This document shows, piece after piece, positions 16,634-23,589 of a DNA stretch of 38,483 nucleotides (position 1 is its first letter; each line of letters starts with the position of its first letter). The notes below the pieces were generated by a model. The model searched no databases and was not told the origin of the DNA. It saw only the letters and a list, made by a program, of their open reading frames with translations. The DNA is from Muribaculaceae bacterium (GTDB lineage: Bacteria; Bacteroidota; Bacteroidia; Bacteroidales; Muribaculaceae): assembly GCA_029070945.1 (NCBI GenBank), contig JAIEBK010000057.1, positions 4,428 through 42,910 of the forward strand, in the 5' to 3' direction. The position numbers were made by a program, and so were the translations under genes.

Positions 16634-17238
16634 CTGATAACCTTGACTATATTTTCCCTTGTGACCTTGATTATATTGCTTGGTCTGGCGGAAGCCTTCT
16701 CCTTCTGACGATATTTACATACATAGTCTACGCCGTTTTTTATCTGGGCTGAGATCTCGGCAAAAGTAGAAGGGGTAGGTTTCCCGCTTATATTAGCCGA
16801 GGTCGATACTATAGGCCCTTTGAGACGCTCGCATAGTTTACGGCTGAATTTTTCAGAAGTGATTCTGATGCCGAGACTTCCATCCTCTGCCTTAAGGTTT
16901 TCAGCAACCCCTACAGGATGGTCATAGATTATGGTCATGGGATTGACAGCGACTTCAATAAGCTGCCATGCGATTTCCGGAACTTTTTCTACCGTCCGCT
17001 GTAGCATTCCTTCGGATCCGACAAGAACGAGCATTGACTTGGAGTCTGCTCTTTGTTTGAGGCTGTAAATTTTTTTGACGGCTTCCTCATTGCGCGCGTC
17101 GCATCCAATACCCCATACTGTGTCGGTGGGATATAGTATGATGCCTCCTTCTTTCATTATACGGACGGCTTCTTTCAGATCGGCCTCGTCATAACTTAAC
17201 TGAAAAGACCGCTGTTCGTGTAGATTGATTTCCTCCAT
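16630..17238 (-). CDS. tsaC: L-threonylcarbamoyladenylate synthase (Sua5/YrdC/YwlC family)
   Basis: A 202-residue protein, the short TsaC/YrdC form without the C-terminal Sua5 domain. GGIILYPTDTVWGIGCDARN and SLKQRADSKSMLVLV line the substrate pocket, and GPIVSTSANISGKPTPSTF is the second family signature. It makes threonylcarbamoyl-AMP from Thr, bicarbonate and ATP, used by the TsaD complex for the t6A37 modification of ANN-reading tRNAs. TsaD is encoded 5 kb away in another unit. The gap to nadE upstream is 4 bases. Confidence 0.94.
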   Translation of the reverse strand: MEEINLHEQRSFQLSYDEADLKEAVRIMKEGGIILYPTDTVWGIGCDARNEEAVKKIYSLKQRADSKSMLVLVGSEGMLQRTVEKVPEIAWQLIEVAVNPMTIIYDHPVGVAENLKAEDGSLGIRITSEKFSRKLCERLKGPIVSTSANISGKPTPSTFAEISAQIKNGVDYVCKYRQKEKASARPSNIIKVTRENIVKVIR

Positions 17239-17242
17239 ATTC

Positions 17243-19213
17243 TTATGCCTGAATTGCTTCCGCTTCTGAAATCCACAGTCTGGCTACAGCATCAGACGGC
17301 ATCCTCCAGTCGCCTCTGGGTGAGAAAGAAATGGGGCCGACTTTCGGACCATCCGGCAGACATGAACGCTTGAACTGCTGATTGAAGAATCTTCTCAGGA
17401 ATACAATAAGCCATTTCTTTATTGTCTCCCTGCTGAAAGTAGGACGGTCATCCTTGTACGGACCGTCTGCGAACGCCTTGCAAGCCAAAGCGAAAATCTT
17501 AGCAGGAGAAAATCCTTCCTTTATGAAGTGATAGATGAAGAAATCGTGCAGGTCATAAGGTCCGACAAGATCTTCTGTTTTTTGCGCTATATTGCCGTCA
17601 TTGTCGGTCGGCACGAGTTCCGGACTGATCGGAGTGCTGACTATATCTTCCAGAATCCGGCGCGTATGTTCGTCATAATCCTGGGCTATGCTTCTTACGA
17701 GCGGACGTATCAATGTCTTGGGAACCGAGGCATTGACACTGTACATCGACATATGGTCGCCATTGTATGTGCACCAGCCGAGGGCAAGCTCCGAGAGATC
17801 TCCCGTACCGAGCACCATTCCTCCGTATTTATTGGCAAGGTCCATAAGAATCTGTGTTCTTTCGCGTGCCTGAGAGTTCTCGTAGGTTGCGTCATGGATA
17901 TCAATGTCGTGACCGATATCCTTGAAATGAAGTTTTACAGCCTCGGAAATATTGATTTCGATGTGAGTGATACCCATCTGCTTCATCAGCTCGACTGCGT
18001 TTGAATGGGTTCTGTCTGATGTTCCGAATCCGGGCATTGTAACCCCGATGATACCTTTTCTGTCATATCCGAGATCATCAAACGCTCTTACAGCAACGAG
18101 CAGGGCGAGTGTGGAGTCAAGACCGCCGGATACACCTACCACAAGACAATGGCAATTGGTGGATATAAGTCTCTGTTCGAGTCCCCATGCCTGAATTGAG
18201 ATGATCTCCTCGCATTGCTCCTCAAACCTTACTTTATCAGCTGACAGAAATGGGTAAGGATTGATGTCTCGTATAAGGTCTGCCGGCTCTGCTTGAGTGA
18301 CAGCGAAATCCTCAGTTCCGAAAGTAGGAAGAACAATATCGTTCTGTCCGAAACTTGATTGTCTTTGTCTGGTATTCCGAAGTTTCTCCACATCTATATC
18401 CGCGATGCAGTATCCCTCGTTTCGCTTGAATCGATTCGATTTCCTGAGGATCTGACCGTCTTCCGCAATTATAGCATTTCCTGAGAATACAAGATCCGTG
18501 CTGGATTCGCCTGACCCCGCGGATGCGTATACATATCCGCATTTACATCTTGAAGAGCGTTCTTTGATGAGGGAAATAAGGAATGCATGCTTATCGATTA
18601 CTTCATTGGTCGCGCTGAGATTGGCGATAATATCGGCACCGGCCACGCTCATAGCTGTGCTTGGCGGATTCGGCACCCACATATCCTCACATATCTCAAC
18701 ACCGAATTTCGCATTTTCTATCCGGAATAGAAGATTTATTCCGAATGGAATAGCATGGTTGTCTATGTCTATGATATTATATTCCTTTCCTTCCGGCAGA
18801 TTTAGTTCAAGTCCGGAAGAAAACCATCTCTTCTCATAGAATTCATCGTAATTGGGAAGGTAGCATTTAGGTACAATTCCGAGGATCTCTCCGTATTGTA
18901 TTACTGCCGCACAATTATACAGGCGTCCTCTATATCTTACCGGCAGACCCACTACAGCTGTCACGTGAGATTCCTTGGTCACCTGTTGCAGGAAACCCAG
19001 CTGTCGCATAGCGGCATTCAGGAGTGTCGGTTGATTGAACAGGTCCGCACATGTATATCCGGTCAGGCATAGTTCTGGAAAGACAATAAGCCGTGCTCCC
19101 TTTTTTGAGAGGCTCATGATCATATCAGATATCCGCACTGAATTGACGCCCGGATCAGCAAGAGCCACTTCCGGATAGGCGGCTGCCACTCTGAGGTATC
19201 CGTATTTATTCAT
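17243..19213 (-). CDS. nadE: Glutamine-dependent NAD+ synthetase
   Basis: A 656-residue two-domain enzyme. The N-terminal nitrilase-type glutaminase (about 1-290) shows the Glu in FPELCLTGY, the Lys in VPKCYLPNYDEF and the Cys in VEICEDMWVP. The C-terminal NAD synthetase domain (about 330-656) has the ATP loop VVGVSGGLDSTLALL and GTGDLSELALGWCTYNGDH. It amidates nicotinic acid adenine dinucleotide with ammonia channelled from glutamine. It is the promoter-proximal gene of the nadE, tsaC, sugar transferase, ClC, fmt series. Length matches the long glutamine-dependent class. Confidence 0.97.
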   Translation of the reverse strand: MNKYGYLRVAAAYPEVALADPGVNSVRISDMIMSLSKKGARLIVFPELCLTGYTCADLFNQPTLLNAAMRQLGFLQQVTKESHVTAVVGLPVRYRGRLYNCAAVIQYGEILGIVPKCYLPNYDEFYEKRWFSSGLELNLPEGKEYNIIDIDNHAIPFGINLLFRIENAKFGVEICEDMWVPNPPSTAMSVAGADIIANLSATNEVIDKHAFLISLIKERSSRCKCGYVYASAGSGESSTDLVFSGNAIIAEDGQILRKSNRFKRNEGYCIADIDVEKLRNTRQRQSSFGQNDIVLPTFGTEDFAVTQAEPADLIRDINPYPFLSADKVRFEEQCEEIISIQAWGLEQRLISTNCHCLVVGVSGGLDSTLALLVAVRAFDDLGYDRKGIIGVTMPGFGTSDRTHSNAVELMKQMGITHIEINISEAVKLHFKDIGHDIDIHDATYENSQARERTQILMDLANKYGGMVLGTGDLSELALGWCTYNGDHMSMYSVNASVPKTLIRPLVRSIAQDYDEHTRRILEDIVSTPISPELVPTDNDGNIAQKTEDLVGPYDLHDFFIYHFIKEGFSPAKIFALACKAFADGPYKDDRPTFSRETIKKWLIVFLRRFFNQQFKRSCLPDGPKVGPISFSPRGDWRMPSDAVARLWISEAEAIQA

Positions 19214-19244
19214 TTTTTTATACTTTATCTATCGAATTCAAATA

Positions 19245-19275
19245 CAAAAATAGCAAAAAAAAGCATTGAAAGCAA
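19245..19275 (-). promoter_or_regulatory. Predicted promoter of the nadE operon
   Basis: Minus-strand TATTTTTGTA (-7 box, complement of 19245-19252) and TTG 20 bases upstream (complement of 19273-19275). The transcript would begin near 19238, about 25 bases before the nadE ATG. Confidence 0.55.
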
Positions 19276-19307
19276 TAAAAGAATGATAAAATTGGAGAGG
19301 GGTGGTT

Positions 19308-19345
19308 AAAAAAAACGGATGGAGCTCTGAAAAGAGCTCCATCCG
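19308..19345 (-). terminator. Intrinsic terminator of rpmB-rpmG-DUF4295
   Basis: A perfect 12-bp stem (CGGATGGAGCTC with GAGCTCCATCCG, 19316-19345) with a 6-base loop is followed on the minus strand by eight T residues (complement of 19308-19315). It lies 31 bases past the DUF4295 stop codon, so the transcript ends here and ftsY is not part of this unit. Confidence 0.95.
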
Positions 19346-19375
19346 GATATAATAGTATCGTGACTAACTGTAGTC

Positions 19376-19525
19376 TTACTTAAGAGCAGCCTGAACTGCA
19401 TCGTTGGGCACCATCTCTTCTTTGAAGACATAAGCGCCTGTCTTGGGGGATTTCTCCATTTTGATGACTTTGGAGTAAGTACGTCCTTCACCCTTCTGAA
19501 GCGACGCGACGGTTTTCTTTGCCAT
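19376..19525 (-). CDS. DUF4295 small basic protein
   Basis: A 49-residue protein too short for the ORF track. I read it from ATG at the complement of 19523-19525 to TAA at 19376-19378. It starts MAKKTVASLQKGEGRTYSKV and ends MVPNDAVQAALK. The length, high Lys content and place directly behind rpmG match the DUF4295 family, which I know from Bacteroidetes at this locus. Function is not established; the context and charge suggest a ribosome-linked role (inference). Confidence 0.88.
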   Translation of the reverse strand: MAKKTVASLQKGEGRTYSKVIKMEKSPKTGAYVFKEEMVPNDAVQAALK

Positions 19526-19537
19526 GGGTCAGAGTGC

Positions 19538-19726
19538 TTATTTGATTTCTTTGTGGATGGTCATTTTCTTCAGGATGGGGTTGTATTTCTTAAGTTCCAT
19601 ACGACCCGGAGTATTCTTGCGGTTTTTGGTAGTGATGTAACGGCTCATACCGGGCATACCGCTTGCCTTGTGCTCGGTGCATTCAAGAATCACCTGCACA
19701 CGATTGCCTTTAGCTTTCTTTGCCAT
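19538..19726 (-). CDS. rpmG: 50S ribosomal protein L33
   Basis: A 62-residue basic protein, [18 protein letters not shown], with [22 protein letters not shown], a typical L33 core. It lacks the four zinc-binding Cys of the C+ form (only one Cys is present), so it is a zinc-independent L33. It lies 15 bases after rpmB and 12 before the DUF4295 gene. Confidence 0.97.
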   Translation of the reverse strand: MAKKAKGNRVQVILECTEHKASGMPGMSRYITTKNRKNTPGRMELKKYNPILKKMTIHKEIK

Positions 19727-19741
19727 AATTATTGAATGCTT

Positions 19742-20005
19742 TTAGAGTGAGAGAATCTGAATGTTCTTGAAATCAAGATTTCCTTCGGCTTCAGCGCGCT
19801 TAAGTGCGGCATTAAGACCGATCTTGTTGATAGTGCGGAGAGCACGGGCGCTGACGCGGAGCTCAATCCACATGTCCTGTTCTACCCAATAGAACTTCTT
19901 GGTGTGCAGGTTCACATTGAATCTGCGTTTGGTGCGGCGCTTCGAGTGGGAAACGTTGTTGCCGACCGACGCTTTTTTGCCTGTAATCTGACAAGTCTTT
20001 GACAT
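19742..20005 (-). CDS. rpmB: 50S ribosomal protein L28
   Basis: The ORF track extends to 20065, but the L28 N terminus [20 protein letters not shown] begins at ATG 20003-20005, giving 87 residues. The core [23 protein letters not shown] is typical. It heads the rpmB, rpmG, DUF4295 unit. The predicted transcript begins near 20124, leaving an unusually long leader of about 119 bases with a hairpin. Confidence 0.97.
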   Translation of the reverse strand: MSKTCQITGKKASVGNNVSHSKRRTKRRFNVNLHTKKFYWVEQDMWIELRVSARALRTINKIGLNAALKRAEAEGNLDFKNIQILSL

Positions 20006-20077
20006 GACTGAGGTTTGTTTTTTACTTCTATAAAAATTTAACTTTCGGATTGAGGCGGCCATCACAGTCTCATATCG

Positions 20078-20102
20078 CCGGACATTGCATCATGGTGCCC
20101 GG
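20078..20102 (-). promoter_or_regulatory. Hairpin in the rpmB leader
   Basis: On the minus strand CCGGGCA and TGTCCGG form a 7-bp stem (one G-U pair) with an 11-base loop, near the 5' end of the predicted rpmB leader. GC-rich sequence around 20050-20080 could form further structure. It may be a ribosomal-protein feedback leader; I cannot assign it to a known class. Confidence 0.4.
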
Positions 20103-20130
20103 TTTTTAAGGATGTGCCACAAATCGGATG

Positions 20131-20162
20131 CAAAGTTACTAAAATTTACTGACTCATGCAAA
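20131..20162 (-). promoter_or_regulatory. Promoter of rpmB-rpmG-DUF4295
   Basis: Minus-strand TAACTTTGCA (box at complement of 20131-20138) and TTTG (complement of 20159-20162) are separated by exactly 20 bases, a full Bacteroidetes consensus match. Confidence 0.8.
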
Positions 20163-20316
20163 TTTTTATGGAATAAATTTTAAAATTTAAATTTAGTTTC
20201 TTAGTTGCTTATCTTATTTTAGCTATTTATCTTATCAAAGTTGAAGAACCTTCATACACACCACATGAAAAATCAATAAATAATACAGATTGTCCGACAC
20301 CAATAAAAAAAATTTT

Positions 20317-20324
20317 TATCTTTG
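20317..20324 (+). promoter_or_regulatory. Candidate -7 box of the recombinase gene
   Basis: TATCTTTGCA matches TAnnTTTG. The nearest TTG upstream (20290-20292) is 24 bases away, longer than usual, so promoter strength may be low. The ATG is at 20382, giving a leader of about 50 bases. Confidence 0.45.
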
Positions 20325-20381
20325 CATCTGCTTATATTTAAGTAGCTAAGGAAAATAAATAAGAATGTAAACTCATTGGAA

Positions 20382-21593
20382 ATGGCAACTATAAAAGTAA
20401 AGTTCAGACCATCCACAGCCTCCGGCAAAGAGGGTACAATCTATTATCAGGTGATCCATGACAGGAAACCCAGACAGATTACGACTGAATATAAAATATT
20501 CAGTTCTGAATGGAACTATCATAAGGCGACAGTCACATGCCACGGCGACGGGGCCAGACTTGCTTATCTTCTGTCTGTCAGAGAACGTATCAGGATTGAC
20601 ATGGATCGATTCGGAAGAATTGTTCATAAACTTGAAAAGACCCGACTGGAATATACTGCCGACGACGTTGTGGAGGAATATGAAAAGATGATCGAGGAAA
20701 ATTCAATTTTCAGATTTATGGAGGGTCTGATTACAAAGCTAAAAAATAATGGAAGGATCCGTACGGCAGAAACATACCGGGCATCGCTCAACAGTTTCAG
20801 ACGATTTAGAGAAGGGGAGGACGTAATGCTTGAATGTCTTAGCAGAGAGCTTATGGAATCATATGAATCATGGCTACGGCAGCGTGGCATCTCCCCAAAT
20901 ACAATTTCTTTCTACATCCGCATCCTCAGGGCTGTCTACAACCGGGCATTGGAAGATGGTCTGGTTGAAAATAGGGATCCGTTCAGGAAAGTATATACTG
21001 GAGTCGAGAAAACAGTCAAAAGGGCTTTGCCGATGAAAATAATAAAAAAGATTAAGAATATGGATCTGTCGTTCAAGCCGGAATTGGAATATGCGCGTGA
21101 TATGTTTATCCTGAGCTTCATGCTTAGAGGCATGAGTCTGATAGATATGGCATTCCTAAAGAAAAACGATCTGAGAAACGGTTATATCACATATCGAAGG
21201 AGGAAGACCGGTCAGAAACTTGTGGTTCAATGGACAAGGGACATGCAGGCGATTGTGGACAAATATCCCACACATCATGGCGACTATCTCCTTCCGATAA
21301 TCAGAAATCCGCATTCTATAGCGATTTATGCATATAGAAACGCCGGTTATGTCATCAACCGTCAGTTGAAATCCATAGCTGAGAGTCTGGAGTTATCTAT
21401 ACCGCTTACTATGTATGTGGCGCGTCACAGCTGGGCATCGGCCGCCAGAGCGAAGGGGATACCGACAAGTGTCATCAGCGAGGGGATGGGTCATGACTCC
21501 GAACTGACTACAAAGGTATATCTGGCAAGTCTGGACTCATCTGTGATAGACAGGGCTAACTCCATATTGCTAAAGGAGCTATGTCAAAGTTGA
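20382..21593 (+). CDS. Tyrosine recombinase, Bacteroides type (site-specific integrase)
   Basis: The track begins at TTG 20376; ATG 20382 (MATIKVKFRPSTASGKEGTI) fits the family N terminus, giving 403 residues. Domains: arm-type DNA-binding region (about 1-90), SAM-like core-binding domain (about 105-205) and catalytic domain (about 215-403). Catalytic residues are Arg249 in MLRGMSLIDMAFL, Arg348 in YVARHSWASAARA, His371 in GMGHDSE and Tyr380 in KVYLASL, with the normal nine-residue His-Tyr step. The first His of HxxR is Tyr345, as is usual in this Bacteroidetes group. All key residues are intact, so it is probably active. Such enzymes serve conjugative elements or invert DNA, but no cargo, excisionase or att repeat is seen. 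It converges with pncC, two bases apart. Confidence 0.93.
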   Translation: MATIKVKFRPSTASGKEGTIYYQVIHDRKPRQITTEYKIFSSEWNYHKATVTCHGDGARLAYLLSVRERIRIDMDRFGRIVHKLEKTRLEYTADDVVEEYEKMIEENSIFRFMEGLITKLKNNGRIRTAETYRASLNSFRRFREGEDVMLECLSRELMESYESWLRQRGISPNTISFYIRILRAVYNRALEDGLVENRDPFRKVYTGVEKTVKRALPMKIIKKIKNMDLSFKPELEYARDMFILSFMLRGMSLIDMAFLKKNDLRNGYITYRRRKTGQKLVVQWTRDMQAIVDKYPTHHGDYLLPIIRNPHSIAIYAYRNAGYVINRQLKSIAESLELSIPLTMYVARHSWASAARAKGIPTSVISEGMGHDSELTTKVYLASLDSSVIDRANSILLKELCQS

Positions 21594-21595
21594 AT

Positions 21596-22357
21596 CTATT
21601 CGTCAGCGAGGTCGTCCTCTTCTTCATAAGTGTCACGAAGCAGATTGATGAGCATTACCATTCCATGGGCGGTGGCCTGCTCAATGACATCGTTTCGGTT
21701 ACCCTTGAAATGACGGCATTCGCTGACGAGCTTACTGCCGTATTTTGCCCCTATCCAGACAGTACCGACGGGTTTGTATTTTGTGCCGCCGCCGGGGCCC
21801 GCGATTCCGGATGTCGATATCGCGCAGTCGCTTCTCATTAGTCTTGCCGCTCCCTCGGACATGGCTTCCACCACCTCACGGCTCACCGCACCTTTCTGGT
21901 CGATGAATTTCTGAGGCACACCTAAAATGTTTGTCTTGACATCATTGGCATAGCTGACGATACTGCCGAGAAAATACTCACTGCTTCCCGGCTGCTGGGT
22001 GATCCTATGGGCGATATTGCCGCCGGTGCAGCTCTCGGCGCAGGCCACAGTGAGTTCCCTTTCTTTAAGCAGATCACCGAGAACCTCCGCGAGTGTCTTA
22101 TCTTCATCGGCGATCACGTCTTTGTTGAAGATGTCACGAAGGCTCTGATGCAGACGGTTCATCTGGAAGCTCAGGATAGCTACGCCTCCATGCTGCCCGA
22201 TTAATGTGATTTTCGAGACAAGGAGTCCTGACTCGATCGCCACCTTGATATATTCCGGAAGATGGCTTTCAAAATGTTTCAGGATCCCGGTCAGTTCGTC
22301 GTGGGTATATCCATAGACCACTATGTGGCGTTTCTCTATATTGGGGACTTCATTCAT
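21596..22357 (-). CDS. pncC: CinA-family protein with PncC (nicotinamide-nucleotide amidohydrolase) domain, lacking the MoCF domain
   Basis: The track starts at TTG 22387 inside tsaD; I prefer ATG 22357 (MNEVPNIEKRHIVVYGYTHD), giving 253 residues and a 19-base gap after tsaD. The C-terminal domain (about 85-245) is PncC: LTVACAESCTGGNIAHRIT, FLGSIVSYAND and CAISTSGIAGPGGGTKYK. Residues 1-80 resemble the KH-like middle domain of full CinA (RHIVVYGYTHDELTGILKHF). The N-terminal molybdopterin-binding-like domain, normally some 170 residues, is missing and no coding space exists for it upstream. The C domain deamidates NMN to nicotinate mononucleotide, recycling NAD breakdown products; it could feed NadE indirectly. 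Confidence 0.9.
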   Translation of the reverse strand: MNEVPNIEKRHIVVYGYTHDELTGILKHFESHLPEYIKVAIESGLLVSKITLIGQHGGVAILSFQMNRLHQSLRDIFNKDVIADEDKTLAEVLGDLLKERELTVACAESCTGGNIAHRITQQPGSSEYFLGSIVSYANDVKTNILGVPQKFIDQKGAVSREVVEAMSEGAARLMRSDCAISTSGIAGPGGGTKYKPVGTVWIGAKYGSKLVSECRHFKGNRNDVIEQATAHGMVMLINLLRDTYEEEDDLADE

Positions 22358-22376
22358 AATCTTCCAATGTCCGGTT

Positions 22377-23393
22377 TTATACTTCAACTTTAGAATAGGG
22401 AGGCAGGTCCAGAGGGCAGAACTCTCCTTCGAGATATTTGAAATATCCTGCTATGGCGACCATAGCGGCATTGTCTGTGGTAAAGCTGCGCTTCGGGATC
22501 CATGCTTTAATACCTTTGCGGCGGCAGAAATTCTCTATCGCTCCCCTGACTCCGGAATTGGCGGAAACACCTCCGCCGATAGCGACGGCTTTCACTCCGG
22601 TCTTCTCTACCGCTTTGGCGAGTTTATCGAGAAGAATATCTATGATGGTCTTCTGCAATGAGGCTGCCAGATCAGCTTTTCTTTTCTCTATGAAACCTGA
22701 GTCTGCCTTTAGGTTGTCACGTACAGTATAGAGAAAGGACGTCTTCAGTCCGCTGAAGGAATAGTCAAGTTCCGGAATATGTGGCCTGGCAAACTTAAAC
22801 GCGTCCGCATTTCCTTCGGCGGCCAGTCTGTCTATATGCGGACCACCGGGATAGGGGAGTCCCATTACTTTGGCGCATTTGTCAAACGCCTCCCCGGCGG
22901 CATCGTCGATGGTACTTCCGAGAATCTCCATATCGAAATATGAGCGGACGAGAATGATCTGGGAATTGCCTCCGGAGATGAGAAGACAGATGAATGGAAA
23001 TTCCGGGACTGCCTGACTGTCATCTTCCTTGATGAAATGACTGAGCACATGCCCATGCAGGTGATTGACATCGACAGTGGGAATATTAAGTCCGATGGCC
23101 ATGCCTTTGGCGAAAGATGTGCCTACAAGCAGCGAACCAAGCAGACCGGGACCGCGTGTAAAGGCGACCGCATCGAGATCTGACGGAGAAATTCCAGCCT
23201 GTCTGAGCGCTTCGCTTACTACCGGGACAATGTTTTGCTGATGGGCCCTGCTTGCAAGTTCGGGAACAACTCCGCCGAACTCCTGATGTACTTTCTGGCT
23301 GGCTATGACATTGCTCTTCAACAGCCCGTCCGATATGACGGCTGCGGAAGTGTCGTCGCAGCTTGATTCTATTCCAAGTATCGTTATGCTCAT
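22377..23393 (-). CDS. tsaD: tRNA N6-adenosine threonylcarbamoyltransferase
   Basis: A 338-residue ASKHA-fold protein of normal length. It begins ILGIESSCDDTSAAVISDG, has SRAHQQNIVPVV, the metal-binding VNHLHGHVLSHF, LLISGGNSQIILV and AIGGGVSANSGVR. It transfers the threonylcarbamoyl group to A37 of ANN-reading tRNAs. It is divergent from tamB, with its own strong promoter, and precedes pncC in a probable two-gene unit. Confidence 0.97.
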   Translation of the reverse strand: MSITILGIESSCDDTSAAVISDGLLKSNVIASQKVHQEFGGVVPELASRAHQQNIVPVVSEALRQAGISPSDLDAVAFTRGPGLLGSLLVGTSFAKGMAIGLNIPTVDVNHLHGHVLSHFIKEDDSQAVPEFPFICLLISGGNSQIILVRSYFDMEILGSTIDDAAGEAFDKCAKVMGLPYPGGPHIDRLAAEGNADAFKFARPHIPELDYSFSGLKTSFLYTVRDNLKADSGFIEKRKADLAASLQKTIIDILLDKLAKAVEKTGVKAVAIGGGVSANSGVRGAIENFCRRKGIKAWIPKRSFTTDNAAMVAIAGYFKYLEGEFCPLDLPPYSKVEV

Positions 23394-23433
23394 AAATAAA
23401 TCACTCGGAGAGGTTCCTGTTTTGTGTACAATG

Positions 23434-23465
23434 CAAAGTTAATACTAATTTTTGAAAGTTGCAAA
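23434..23465 (-). promoter_or_regulatory. Promoter of tsaD-pncC
   Basis: Minus-strand TAACTTTGCA (box at complement of 23434-23441) with TTTG (complement of 23462-23465) exactly 20 bases upstream. This is a full consensus match; the predicted leader is about 35 bases. Confidence 0.8.
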
Positions 23466-23484
23466 TCTGTTTTTTTTTATTTCA

Positions 23485-23517
23485 TTGATGTAAAACCGTC
23501 TTTTTTTATTAATTTTG
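23485..23517 (+). promoter_or_regulatory. Predicted promoter of the tamB unit
   Basis: TAATTTTGTA (box at 23510-23517) with TTG at 23485-23487, a 22-base spacer. The roughly 65-base leader is markedly GC-rich in its first half (GAGTCCGGTCCGGATGCCGG), unlike the AT-rich surroundings. Confidence 0.55.
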
Positions 23518-23589
23518 TATTTTATTGCGGGGCGAGTCCGGTCCGGATGCCGGTGTTTGTGTCGCTAAGCGGTATTTATTTATCAGCAG

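Larger units (their letters stand above)
20066..20381. other. Divergent intergenic region between rpmB and the recombinase gene
   Basis: This strongly AT-rich stretch contains the rpmB promoter and leader and a candidate recombinase promoter. GATGCAAAG at 20127-20135 recurs inverted (CTTTGCATC) at 20320-20328. TTATCTTAT occurs twice (20209-20217 and 20227-20235). I see no ORF, tRNA fragment or clear attachment site. Confidence 0.7.

Noticed and set aside
20156-20235. AT-rich repeats (TTATCTTAT twice, AAATTT runs) as recombinase arm sites
   Set aside because: Low-complexity sequence makes such repeats expected by chance, and no matching sites are seen at the other end of the gene.
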